DNA from: Acanthamoeba castellanii str. Neff
Taxonomy: Eukaryota > Discosea > Longamoebia > Acanthamoebidae
Direction: 5' to 3'
Assembly: GCF_000313135.1 (NCBI RefSeq)
Contig: NW_004457262.1
Location: 300 to 45,149, forward strand
DNA: 44,850 bases
Shown: piece after piece, positions 34,024 through 44,586 of the stretch
How positions within the stretch are numbered: position 1 is the stretch's first letter
Layout: every line of letters begins with the position of its first letter
Notes under the pieces: model-generated
What the model was told of the DNA's origin: nothing
The model's input: the letters and a program-made list of their open reading frames with translations, nothing else
Databases searched by the model: none
Made by a program: the position numbers and the translations under genes

Positions 34024-35458
34024 ATGGAAAGGCAAACAGCGGACGGTCTGGAGGGGCTGTCGGTGCGGGAGCTCAAGACGCTGCTGGATGAGCGCAGGGT
34101 GGACTACCGCGACTGCGTGGAGAAGCGGGACCTCATACGGCGAGCGCGCGAAACTGGCCACCTCCCCCGACGCACCACAATCGCCTCCCTCGCGTGCATC
34201 GTCTTCGACTCCACCTCCACCTCTTCTTCGCCTGCACCACCCGAGTGGGTGGTCATCATCTTGCACGTACGTGGCATCTCACGCAATTATTTGATTAAAA
34301 TCATTCAGAGTTTATTTATAAAAAAGAATAATAAATATTGTTGTGCAGGGCTATGGCGCGAACAGGGAGGACCTGGTGCCGCTGGGCCAGGCCGCTGCCC
34401 AGCAGATGTCGGCGGCCACGACCGATGCCGCCTCGGGACCCCGCGTGCGCTTCATTCATCCCAACGCACCGCTGGCCATGACCACCGAAGGCGGCGCCTG
34501 TGCGTGCCCTCTCCACACACACACACACACACACACAACACACGCACAACGCGGCTGTGGCTAACCGGTCCATGCGCGCACAGCACCGGGATCGGGCCGG
34601 ATGTGGTGGCCCATTGATTTGAACGCCATGCTGCTCTCGTTCCTCTCCGGTCAGGTCACCAAGTCTGTCCCTCCGGTACCACGCACACTCCCTCCCCTCC
34701 TCCCCTTTGCCGTCTATGGTCCACCGCCACCGCCCAGCGCGCTAACCAGTGGTGTCTCGCGATGGGTGCACCGGTGGCGCAGGGGCTTGATGAAGCGCGT
34801 AAGGCGGTGCTGGCAATGGTGGAACAGGTACAGCGCGACACGGGCCTCCCGCTCTCGCGATTCATCCTCGCCGGCTTCTCCCAGGGCGCGATGCTCGCCA
34901 CAGACGTGGCGCTCCACCTCCCCGAGTCCCCCGCCGCCCTGTGCATTTTCTCCGTACGCGAGCCATTCTTCTTAGCCTTCGACACACGACACACGACCCA
35001 CGACCCACGAAACACGACACACGACACACTAACGTCGTGTTGCAATGCAGGGCGTGTTGATCTGTGAAGATGTGTGGAAGCCGTTGATGGCCAAGCGCCA
35101 GGGCATGAAGGCACGTCTCTCCAACGTTGGGAGTACTACTCCAGCTATTGTGTGTGTGTGTGGTGTGTGTGTGTGTGTGGTGTGTGCGCGCGCGCGCGTG
35201 CGTGTGTGTGTGTGTGTGGCCTTATTAACTCAGCGACAACGACAACAACGACAACAGGTGCTCCAATCGCACGGCACGCAGGATCCGCTTCTGCCGCAGG
35301 CGCTCGGCGTGCTACTCAAGAACGGCCTGGAGGCCGCGGGCGTGCCGGTGGAGTTCATCTCCTTCGGGGGAGGCCACACCCTGCCCCCATCCGCGCTCGA
35401 GGCCTTCGTGCGCCTCCTCCTCGCCAACCACCACGCCCTCCACCCCAACCAGCAATAG
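34024..35458 (+). CDS. Acyl-protein-thioesterase-like hydrolase with N-terminal SAP-like domain
   Basis: Alpha/beta hydrolase of the phospholipase/carboxylesterase group (APT/LYPLA). The catalytic parts are HGYGANREDL (oxyanion loop), ILAGFSQGAMLATDVAL (GxSxG nucleophile Ser), HGTQDPLLPQ (Asp) and FGGGHTLPPSA (His). The triad is complete, so the enzyme is probably active on thioester or ester acyl groups. Exon 1 adds about 45 residues with LSVRELKTLLDERRVDYRDC and VEKRDLIRRA. This is the SAP-like helical domain of MANF and of RFFL/RNF34, including its typical C-x-E-K-x-(D/E)-L ending. Several short exons carry CA/TG microsatellite introns. There is no signal peptide. The stop is at 35456-35458. 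The domain pairing could be lineage-specific. Confidence 0.82.
35149..35218. repeat. TG/CG dinucleotide repeat in an intron
   Basis: A gtgtgt tract with a short cgcgcg core lies in the last intron of the thioesterase-like gene. Confidence 0.9.
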
Positions 35459-35703
35459 CGCAAGCACTCGCCTGGGTTGGTGGTGCCACGTCAGTATGAA
35501 AGAAAAAAAGAGAAAAGGCGAGGAAAAAGCTCTTCTCGGGTTCGGGCCAATGCGTTGACTGAAAGGTTGGGCAAAGGCAACCCCCCCCCCTGAAGTTCAG
35601 TGCAAGCGCCGCCAGGCCGAAGAAGAAAAGGCGCTGACCTGAGTAGTACACTACACCACCAAACAGCAGCAACAACACACAGACATCAACAGCAACACAC
35701 AAC

Positions 35704-37422
35704 ATGCAACAGCAAGACAACAGCACTACCACTAGTGGCCAAGCCCTGAGCCTGGTCTGCACGCCAGAACTGCAGGGGGTGGGCGCGGCCGAGCAGCGGT
35801 CGTCGTTCTACGTCATGGCCTCCATCACCGCGCCCGAGTTCCGGTCGGAGAAGCGCGCCCCGGTGGACATGATCTGCGTCATCGACCGCAGCGGCTCCAT
35901 GTCGGGCGACCGCATCAACATGGCCAAGTCCACCGTCGAGTTCGTCGTAGCGAACCTCCAGCAAGACGATCGGCTGGGCATCGTCACCTACGACGACAGC
36001 GTCGCCAACCACTTCCCCCTCAGGCCCATGACCACCCACGGCAAGGAGGCCGCCCTGGCCGCCATCAAGTCCATCGCCGTGGGCGGCTCGACCAACCTGT
36101 GCGGCGGCCTGGTCGAGGGCGTCAACCAGATGCGCGGCCGCGAGGCCGGGGCCCAGAAGAACCAGGTGGCGTCGGTCCTGCTCTTCACCGACGGCCAGGC
36201 CAACGCGGGCTACACCCAGGCCGAGGACATCATCAAGGCCACCATCAACGCCGACCACGCCAGCGCCAGCGCTGGCGGCGGCGGCAGCTATGGCGGCGGT
36301 TGGGGCTCGCCACCCAGGCGGCAGCAGCAGCAGCAGCAGCAGCAGCGGTTCACCAACGCCTACGCCGTGCCCCAGCAGCAGCAGCAGCAGCTGCCCATCA
36401 GCTACGGCGTGCCCCAGCAGCAGTCGCCCCAGCCCATCAGCTACGGCATTCCCCAACAGCAACAGCTGCCGGTGGCGCTGCAGCCGGTGGCCCAGGCCCA
36501 GAACCCGACGGACTTCAGCGGCGCCGAGACGGAGGAAACTGAGGAGGAGAAGAAGAAGAAGGTGTGCGAGGACTTGCCGCTGCCGTGCACGATCAACACG
36601 TTCGGGTTCGGAGCCGACCACGACGCGACGCTGCTGAAGAAGATCGCGGACCACGGCCAGGGCATCTACTACTACATCGACTCGACCAAGGCCATCGCCG
36701 AGGCCTTTGCCGACTGCCTGGGCGGCCTCCTGAGCGTCGTGGCCCAGGACATCCGCGTGAGCTTCGAGGCCCCGGCCAGCGGCCAGGCGGTGCGAATCAA
36801 CCGCGTGCTCACCAAGTTCCGCTCGACCGAGCTCGAGGCCGGCCGCGCCTACGAGCTGGTCCTGGGCGACATCCAGAGCGAGGAGCGACGCGACATCCTG
36901 GTGGAGGTCTCGATCGCGAACACGACCGACGTCGACGCGGTGCTGCCGGTGCTGAAGGCGACGGTGACGTACACGAACGTGATCACGGGCCAGCAGGGCG
37001 CGAGGGCCGAGACGACGGCGACGGTGCGCCGGCCGGCGCTGCCCACGGGCGAGACGCGGGACTACGCGGTCGATCGCCAGCTCAACCGGCTGCTGGCGGC
37101 CGAGGCCATGGAGCAGGCCAACGAGGCCGCGCGCGACGGGCAGATGGAGCGGGCGCGCGAGATCATCAAGCGGGCGAGCGGGCGCATCGCCGAGTCGGTG
37201 TCGCGCGACGACGAGTTCTGCAAGAGCCTGGTGAGCGATCTGGAGCGGTGCGAGGGCGGCCTGCAGTCGCAGTCGTCGTGGGCGGCCGACGGCAGCAAGA
37301 TGCTGACGAACCAGATGCAGGCCCACTACGTCCAGCGCAGCACCAACGTGGGCTGGGCCGGCCAGGCCAGCTACCAGACCTCGACCCGCGACCGCATGCA
37401 GTGCAACTTCAAGAGCTCGTAA
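35704..37422 (+). CDS. VWA-domain protein with poly-Q insert
   Basis: Intronless, 572 residues, unlike nearly all neighbours. The VWFA domain spans residues about 50-190. The MIDAS motif is CVIDRSGSMSGDR, and further MIDAS and strand elements are RLGIVTYDDSV, GGSTNLCGGL and LLFTDGQANAGYT. A Gly-rich and glutamine-rich insert (two near-repeats of LPISYGVPQQQ type, residues about 200-260) separates it from the last VWA strand (INTFGFGADHDATLL). The C-terminal 250 residues contain a beta-rich module (VSFEAPASGQAVRI, AYELVLGDIQSEERRDIL) and then a helical segment, like the tail of plant WAV3-type VWA proteins. There is no RING finger and no signal peptide. The role is unknown; VWA domains bind partners through a metal ion. 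The 600-residue ORF on the opposite strand is a shadow of its biased codons. Confidence 0.85.
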   Translation: MQQQDNSTTTSGQALSLVCTPELQGVGAAEQRSSFYVMASITAPEFRSEKRAPVDMICVIDRSGSMSGDRINMAKSTVEFVVANLQQDDRLGIVTYDDSVANHFPLRPMTTHGKEAALAAIKSIAVGGSTNLCGGLVEGVNQMRGREAGAQKNQVASVLLFTDGQANAGYTQAEDIIKATINADHASASAGGGGSYGGGWGSPPRRQQQQQQQQRFTNAYAVPQQQQQQLPISYGVPQQQSPQPISYGIPQQQQLPVALQPVAQAQNPTDFSGAETEETEEEKKKKVCEDLPLPCTINTFGFGADHDATLLKKIADHGQGIYYYIDSTKAIAEAFADCLGGLLSVVAQDIRVSFEAPASGQAVRINRVLTKFRSTELEAGRAYELVLGDIQSEERRDILVEVSIANTTDVDAVLPVLKATVTYTNVITGQQGARAETTATVRRPALPTGETRDYAVDRQLNRLLAAEAMEQANEAARDGQMERAREIIKRASGRIAESVSRDDEFCKSLVSDLERCEGGLQSQSSWAADGSKMLTNQMQAHYVQRSTNVGWAGQASYQTSTRDRMQCNFKSS

Positions 37423-37592
37423 AGACGCCAACATCAACATCAACATCAAGAGAAGAGGGAACGGGAGCGCCAAAGCGATGCATCGGCCGTGGGTAGAGTG
37501 TAACATTTTGTTTGGAGTGTAGCGAGTTCAGAATACATCATCGATATGTCGTTTTTTTGTTTTTAAGAATCGCGACAGCAGCTCTGTCCGGC

Positions 37593-40500
37593 TCAGTGCT
37601 TGACCATGCGGGTGTGCTCGTCCGCGCTGACGTCGCTGTCGCTGTCGTCGCCGTCGGCGCGCTCGGCGTCAGTCAGCTCGGCCTCGCTGAAGGACTCCCC
37701 TCGGGTGGCGTAGGCGGTGGCGCGCCTAAGGTGCAGGATCTCCGCTTCGGTCAGATGGTCCCCGTGCGCCGCCAAGTACACCCACTCCTGCACCACACCA
37801 CCAAGCCGTCAGTCACTCACAGAGCACACGACACGACACGCACGACACACAACACAACACGACATGCATGCCTGCGCGGACCTTCTTCCATTGATGGAGG
37901 GTGGAGAGCTTGGAGAGGTCCTTCCGCGTGATCACGCCCTGCACCACGTTCCAAAAGTCCACTGGGAACGAAGAAGGACCGCAATGTCACCAATGTTGGT
38001 GATGTGGGGGGGGGGTGAGTGCGGAGGCGCATACCGACGACGATGTGGCGGAGGCCCAGGGTGCGGAAGGCGCGATAGGCGCGGGTGAGCGGGCACGTTT
38101 CGATCACCTTGACCGGGTTGAGGTTCATGTCTGAACCAGGCGCGTGGTGATCGGGGTGAGTGGCCAGCCTGCGCATCAGCAACGGAGAAAAGACGTTGGC
38201 GACGACGACGTACATGGCTTGAAGTAGAGGTACATGTCCTCCTCCCGGTGGGTCAGCGCCATCTTGGTGATGTCGTAGAACTTGGGGTAGGCGTTGACGA
38301 ACGCCGAGCGCGGGAGGATGGAAGAGGGCGACACCTCGCGACCCAACTCATCGCCCTGTTCGTTCGTGGTGGAATGCAGTGAATTAGTGAATAAATTTAG
38401 CATTCAAAGGAATGGAGAGAAAGAAAACGAATAAAATAGGGAAGAATGCCACGCACGCTGTAGAATGCGCGGTGGTGGAGCAGAACGGAGATCTGGGAGC
38501 GAAGGATGGTCCCCACGAGCTGGCCCTTGGAGTTGACGATCGGGAAGCCGTTGTGCGTCACCTCGCCCAGCGTCTGTCATATCAGGAAACGTGTAAGTTG
38601 TCCACGCACACACACAAACACGCACGCACGCACACGCACACACACGCACACACACACACAGGAAGAGAATGGGGTTGACCTGGAACACGTCGCCAACGCG
38701 CTCGGTGAGGAAGAAGCACACGGGCGGCTTGTTCATCACGTCCTTGGCCTTGAGGGTGTACATGTCGTGCGGCGGCTGCCAGTCGAGGATCGGCGCCTTG
38801 AGCACGCTGAAAAATTGATTGATTGGTTTTGGAGAATGTGTGAGCCGCGAGAGCGACAACCACGACCCGACCGACATGAAGAACGGGAGGAAAGGTGGTG
38901 GGTGGCGCACCGGTTGTAGTTGGTGAAGATGCCGCCCACGAAGAGGCCGGCAACCCATCGCGCGATCAGCACCACCAACATGACCGGCAGAGCAAAATAG
39001 GCGTCTGCGTGTGTGTGGGGAAAAAAAAAGAACGAAACGAACCATGGTTGGAATGTGCGACGGCCAAGCCAACTCGCATGCGCAAATGGGGGGGGGACTA
39101 CGTACAGTCAGTCGCCTCGACCAGCAAGACCGTGAGCGAACTGCAGTTAGGGGGGGGGGGAGAGAGAAGCGCGTTGGCTCGGAACTAAACCGTCAGTGGT
39201 TAGGAGAAGTGTGTGGCGGCGTACATGGTGAGACGGGTGACGCCGCCGGTCACGGCCGCGGCACCCAGGATGGTGTAGGTGTTGATGTTGATGTCCAACC
39301 ACGGCATGCCGTGGTCCAGCCCCATGCCAAGCGCACGCCTAGTCTCCCACACCCACATTCAGCCATAGCAAACGACACACGGCACACACGACACGACACA
39401 CGACACACGACACGCGCGACTTGAAGTACCCGAGAGCACCGCCGATGATGAAGCACGGGATGAAGAGGCCGGTGGGGAGCGCGGCGCCGAAGCTCCAGCA
39501 GGCGAGGAGCGTGTAGACTGCGGCGATGATCAGCAGCGGACCCACGTCCCAGTCGACGACCTCGGCCGTCATCGCCCGCAGGGCGTCGATCTCGTTCTCG
39601 AAGAACAGGGTCCCGAGCTGGCTGTACTCGCCCTGTTTGCAGAAGACGCTGGTGTAGCGGATGTGCAGTTCGTTGAACTCCTCCACGGCCTCGTAGGAAA
39701 TGGGCCTGTGGCAAGAAAAGACAAGGAATGCGAGTGAGCTGGAGTGCTGATGAAGCGGACGAGGAGGAGAATGAAGGAAGTTGTGGCGTACTGGCAGCTG
39801 TTGTAGAGGTAGGGCACCACGAAGATCACGATCGAGGTCACCAGACCGACAATACAGCCCTGGCCATTTTTGGGGGGGAAAGCGTTTGAGCGACTCGGTC
39901 GAGGCGAGGAGAGGTGGTTGTGGCGGACGTACTTCGAGCATCTTCAGGCTCGGCCGGCGGAGCTTGTTGACGCGGAACCACATGAGACCCAGGTTGAGCG
40001 TGTTGAAGAACGCGCCCACCAATCCGCCTGGTCACCAATCCCCCAATCACGTGAGCGCTATTACTATTCCAGCCAACCAAAATCAACACACAGCTGCATG
40101 CGCCTACCGATGATGCCCAGGAGGATGTAGAACGGGAAGTGGAAGATCTTGAACGGGAACTCGGCCACGCCCACGCTGTGTCCGAAATCAAAGAGCCCTG
40201 TAGCCAAGCTTTAACCACCGACCGACCGACCGCCGCTGCAGAAGGGCACCGCGCGGAGGTCGGGGGGAGGGAGGAGGGGGGGGGGCACATACCGGTGCGG
40301 GACCAGTGGCCCCAGCGCTCGAAGACGAACCCATTGTTGAGGAAGTTGAAAACCGTAAGAGCCGCGCAACAGCTGAAGAACACCATCGCCTGCGCCGGTG
40401 ATGTTGGCGTTTAGGACCAAACAAGAAGTAGTTTTTGGACGGGGAGCAGGGCACGATGTACCGATAGCGGGCCAGTCCAGAACGATGAGCCCTGCTCCAC

Positions 40501-42030
40501 GGAGTAGAGCATCCCCCCTATGGGAGATCCAAATATGCTCGCAAAGCCTGCCCATCACAAGCAAGCAATCAATTGAAGCACGCACGGCACCACGATGGTA
40601 GAGCAAGCACGAAGCAAAGAAGAAGATGATGATGATGATGAGGAAGAAGAAGAAGAAGCTGGTAAGTGGAGGTTGTACCTGCGGACACGCCGGCCGAGAC
40701 GAAGTTGCGCTTTTCGTTGTCGGTTCGGAATGTCTTGAGGCCGTAGGGTGCCAGGCGCTCGAAGAGCGATAGCTTTCCCTGGGACAGCGTGGCTCCGATG
40801 GAGCCTCCCAGTTGGAGGGACGGCCCGGCAATGTCGCCCACGATGTGGCCCCACTCGGCCAACAGCAGAGCCAGGCACTGCGGTGTGACGTGTTGGTGGC
40901 GACATAGGCACCATCAGTATTGATGGTAATGGGGGAGGGTCCTGCGATCGATCGACTGCACCTTGACGAAGAAGCTCGAGACTCGGAAGATGGAGGGCAT
41001 CCTGATTCCGTTCAGAAAAGCTGCACAGTGCGCGCAGATGAGAATCGATCGGTGGGGCGCCACGACACATGAAACACCGAACACGCACGCACGCACGCAC
41101 ACGGCGCGTGCAGACGATACGACGCACGAGACGCATGGGCTACCTTGCAGTTCGGGCAAGCCCGAGGCTGCGAAGGGTAGGAAGTAGGCCACCAGGAACG
41201 AGGAGCAGGCAGTGAGGCCCGTGCTGATGCCGACGAATGTCAAGAACGGGTACCAGAAGCACGTGCCGCCCGGAGACCCGCCACACCCGGACAGGACTGA
41301 AACGGCGAAACACCACCGCACGACACGACACGACACGACACACACCGCTCGCGGTTAGGAACGCTCCGGGACTAAAGACGAGCGAGAGGCGTGGTGTTGA
41401 GTGTGTGTACGGTGCTCGAGAAGTTCGAGTTTGTAGCGAATGACGCGCCGCGAGCCCAGGAAGAGGAAGAAGATGAAAAAGCCGGTGAGCGCGCCGATCA
41501 GCGTGAGCACGACGATCGTTTGTAGCCACTTGCTCACTGCGAGCGCAAACCACAGGTCAGTTGTCTGTCCGCCCGCCAATGCAAAGAAAAAAGAAAAGAG
41601 GTCCGAACCGAGGTCGCGGCGAGTGAGCGAACGCTCGTAGCTCTGCTGCAGCTCATTGTCGATCGGACCGTAGTCCAAGCCCTGTACAGCACACGAGCCA
41701 TAATTATGATTAAAATAAAAAGAATAAATTAAAGAAAAGATCAAAATAAATAATAGAGAATAAAAAGGGAATTACGACGGGCGTGAAGTGGCAGCGGAAG
41801 ATGTACCTCGTATTTCTGTTCGGCATCGACGCGGCGGGTGAGGAGATCGGTGTTCTCCCTCACACTCTTCCGGAACCGACGCCGTGCCGCGCCCTCGAAC
41901 ACGCGCCTCTGCCAAAAGCCCAAACCAAAGCGTGAGACCGCCGGAGCGGGGGGGGGAATAGGACCTAAAACAACGAAAGAGGGGTGCGGGGGAGGCTTCG
42001 TACGAAGCCGAATGAGTCCGAAGCGGCCAT
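37593..42030 (-). CDS. CLC-family chloride channel with two CBS domains
   Basis: Large gene of more than 15 exons, from ATG 42030 to TGA 37593-37595. Exon 1 (42030-42004) encodes MAASDSFGF. CLC hallmarks in order: GLDYGPIDNELQQSYERSLT at the N-terminus, SKWLQTIVVLTLIGALTGFF (helix B), AASGLPELQ (the GSGIP equivalent), HIVGDIAGPSLQLGGSIGAT (the GKEGP equivalent), FASIFGSPIGGMLYSVEQG, GAALPTGLFIPCFIIGGALG (the GxFxP motif) and LGAAAVTGGVTRLTM. The C-terminus has two CBS domains: AKDVMNKPPVCFF with THNGFPIVNSKGQLVGTILR, and KVIETCPLTRAYRAFRTLGL with NVVQGVITRKDLSKL. An acidic tail ends it. The position of the proton-coupling gating glutamate reads Ala, which favours a channel over an exchanger. 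Overall it is nearest the intracellular CLC-6/7 and plant-type clades. Exon borders are partly approximate. Confidence 0.87.
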
Positions 42031-42249
42031 GGATGGGACAAAGATGAAGAGGAAGGAGAAAGCGCAGAGCTCCCTCCTGGAGGATAAGCAGGGAAAAGGA
42101 GAACTAAAAGTCTTTGGCACCAGTTTGTGGCCTTTGGTGAAAACGACCTGCGCACGGGCCAACCGGCGAAAAAGAGCGATCGACGGTCGCAACACATCAG
42201 AGTTCATTGTGGGGGGCGTTGGAACAAGAGAGAGAAAGGTGGCTGACAC

Positions 42250-43690
42250 TCAGGCGTGCGGGGTCGAAAGAAGGGACGATTCGATCGGCAGGCTGTCGTC
42301 CCTCGACCACTCGTTCCACGACCCGAAGTAGTTTGTGGCTGCGTTTGTGACGGGAGAGAGGTATTAAGTGTTAGTTTGCTGCGCTTCCCTTGTGTGTGGC
42401 AGTAGTAGTACCCTTGAAGCCCGCATGGCGAAGCTGCATCAGCGTGTTCGATGCGCGGGAGCCCTTGAAGCAGTACACAATCACGTCCTGCTCGGGCTTG
42501 ATGCCCATGTCCTGCACACATACACCAGCCACCACACAACCCTCGTGTGAGACCCACCTCGATCGAGAGGCCATGGCTGTGGCAAGAACGCACCGTGAGC
42601 GTGGCCTTGACTTCGTCGACGGGCTTGGTGTAGGCCACTCCGTCCTTGCGGTCGTGTAGCTTGTACCACTCCAGCCACTTCGCACCGGGGAGGCGCCCCT
42701 TGCGCGGGCAGAAGTCCTTCCCTGTGCGGCACGATGGCTCCCGAGGTTAGGAGCAGGTGGTCGACACACGGCCAAGTTGACGCCAAAGCAATTGGGAGGC
42801 CCACCGTAGGGGGAAGAGCTGGTTCCGATCCACTCGTCCTGGTCGCGCACGTCAAGCAGCACCGCGTCCTTGCTCTTGTCCTTCAGGGCCTGAAGCACGT
42901 CGTCCTTCGTCGCCATCAGGCTGGCGTCGACTTGAGTCTGAAGATACACACAAGCCGCGCATGCATGAGACACCACCGCAAGATATGTCGAATATTTATG
43001 TGGGGTTACACTCACCTTGAGCTGAGCGGGCGTGACTTGCGGAGCCTGCTGCGAGAGCTCGCCTCCCGCGTTGCGCCACGCCGCAAGGCCACCCTGCAGC
43101 ACCGAGACCTAAAAAAGAACGAAACGCGAAGTGCGACGAGAAGAGTCAGCGCAAAGTTCGTCCTTGAGGGGGGGGGTGAAGTGCGATACGTTGGGATGGC
43201 CGAGCCACTTGAGGAGGAAGTAGCCCCGACACGACTGGGCGAAGCCCGACGTGAGGCCCTCCTCGTAGATGACGACCCGCTCGTTGGCGGCGCCGGTGAT
43301 ACCGGCGCGGCGGCCGAAGAGGTCGCGGAAGGTGGCCTCGAGCGAGGCGAGGCCGGCCGGGTCGGAGGTGGCCAGGTGGGTGAAGCACTCCTCGATTCGC
43401 ACGGCGCCGTCGAGGTGGCCCTTGTCGTAGGCCTCGGCGCCGCGGGTGTCGACCAGCACCACCCGCTCCTTGCTGTGGGCCTTGGGCTCCGCCAACACCC
43501 GACGCAGCTCGTCGACCGAGACCCACGGCGTGGTGCGGGTGTGAGACGACATCAGCCTCTGCGCACCCCACGACGACGCGGTGGCGGTGGTCGCTCGCTG
43601 CCCCAACGCTCCAGCTAGTACCGACCCAGTTCCTCTCCGCCACATCTTGTTCTTCTTCTGAAGTCTTTGCTGCCCCACCATCGCACACAA
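42250..43690 (-). CDS. Tandem-rhodanese sulfurtransferase, probably mitochondrial
   Basis: Thiosulfate/mercaptopyruvate sulfurtransferase fold with two rhodanese domains. Several in-frame ATGs lie near the start (43690, 43681 and 43645); the last gives the best presequence (MWRRGTGSVLAGALGQRATT). Domain 1: WVSVDELRRVL, VVLVDTRGAEAYDKGHLDGA and FLLKWLGHPNV, joined across an intron to VLQGGLAAWRNAGGEL. Domain 2: DAVLLDVRDQDEWIG, the acceptor-side loop GKDFCPRKGRLPGAKWLEWY, and the active-site loop DVIVYCFKGSRASNTL with the catalytic Cys. The usual CRKGVTA loop of TST is here CFKGSRA, so substrate preference is not predictable. It ends with TNYFGSWNEWS, the W-rich end typical of bacterial and organellar TSTs. 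The stop is at 42250-42252. The 220 bp to the CLC start lie on the same strand. Confidence 0.88.
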
Positions 43691-43841
43691 TGTCCCGGTT
43701 CAGTTATATCCATCAACCAATCCGACACGTGTGGCAGGCCGAATGGTGTGCTGACGTGGAAACTGCAACTTCCCCCCCCAGAAAAAACTTCCCCCGCGGT
43801 ATTCGCTCAGGCCGCACAATATTATTATTTTTTAAAAGATA

Positions 43842-44351
43842 TTAATGCAGCAAACTTTGGTGATGTCCACAGTTGGCTTGTTCGTCGAAGCTGGTGGTGT
43901 TGTAAAGCACGGAGAAAGAAGAGATGTAGGGCAGATCCCCATGTCTGGTGCCCGTGAAGGTGAACCAGCCAGCGACCTCCACCTGCACCAAACACTTGCC
44001 CACGGTCGTGGATAGTGCCTTGAGCACTGCCGCCGTGAAACCGTTCACGATTATGGGCGATACTGCCGTCAACCGAACGGGACCGAACTGACTGAACACG
44101 CCCTCGTAGAGCTTGCGGATGTTTTGACGGCCGACGACGGTCGTGCCGGTGGCTCCGGCCGGAATGGTGGCGCTTCCGTTGTCGGCAAACAGCGAGGCAG
44201 CGAGCGTGGCGTTCTTGGTGTTTTGGGAATGCGCGTATTCGTCGATGGTGTGGATGATGCCCTCGACCGTGAACGCCTCCGCCGAGAAGGAGTTGGTGTT
44301 GGTCAGCAACAGCAGCGCCAACGACACGTACGACAGTAGTCCGATTTGCAT
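43842..44351 (-). CDS. Small secreted SnoaL/NTF2-like protein
   Basis: Intronless, 169 residues. A clear signal peptide (LLSYVSLALLLLTNTNSFS) leads to a mature domain that reads like the SnoaL-like NTF2 fold: IHTIDEYAHSQNTKNATLAA, a strand-turn (ADNGSATIPAG), VVGRQNIRKLYEGVFSQFGP and a last pair of strands (VAGWFTFTGTRHGDLPYISS, then FSVLYN). The family includes cyclases, isomerases and many non-enzymatic secreted proteins, so no reaction is assigned. A TATA box lies upstream at the expected distance. Confidence 0.75.
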   Translation of the reverse strand: MQIGLLSYVSLALLLLTNTNSFSAEAFTVEGIIHTIDEYAHSQNTKNATLAASLFADNGSATIPAGATGTTVVGRQNIRKLYEGVFSQFGPVRLTAVSPIIVNGFTAAVLKALSTTVGKCLVQVEVAGWFTFTGTRHGDLPYISSFSVLYNTTSFDEQANCGHHQSLLH

Positions 44352-44586
44352 CTTGTTGTTGCGTGGTTGTGAAGCCAGCCCTAAATAATCTATTTTATAC
44401 CTACAATATCGCCGCCATCAGCGCGGAAGACAGTCGCCGCTATGAGATAGACACTATCGCCGCGAAGAAGACATTGCGATCGAATAGGGGGCCAGAAATG
44501 AAAACTTTGACGGCCATAACTAAGATTCCGATCCAGGAAAGGTGGAGCACGTTTCGTTTGAAATACATAAAACAATTTCTATCTAA
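44352..44586. other. Intergenic, AT-rich
   Basis: 235 bp with much lower GC than the genes to the left. Apart from the TATA box of the SnoaL-like gene, nothing is recognised. The 75-codon ORF on the plus strand has no supporting features. Confidence 0.5.
44392..44399 (-). promoter_or_regulatory. TATA box of the SnoaL-like gene
   Basis: On the minus strand, tataaaat lies about 42-48 bases before the ATG at 44351. This places a start site about 30 bases downstream and gives a very short 5' leader. Confidence 0.65.

Noticed and set aside
35686..37506. A 606-codon ORF on the minus strand opposite the VWA gene
   Set aside because: It is composed of Leu, Arg, Val, Gly and His in a pattern that mirrors the biased codons of the plus-strand gene, has no domain, and runs over the well-formed VWA protein.
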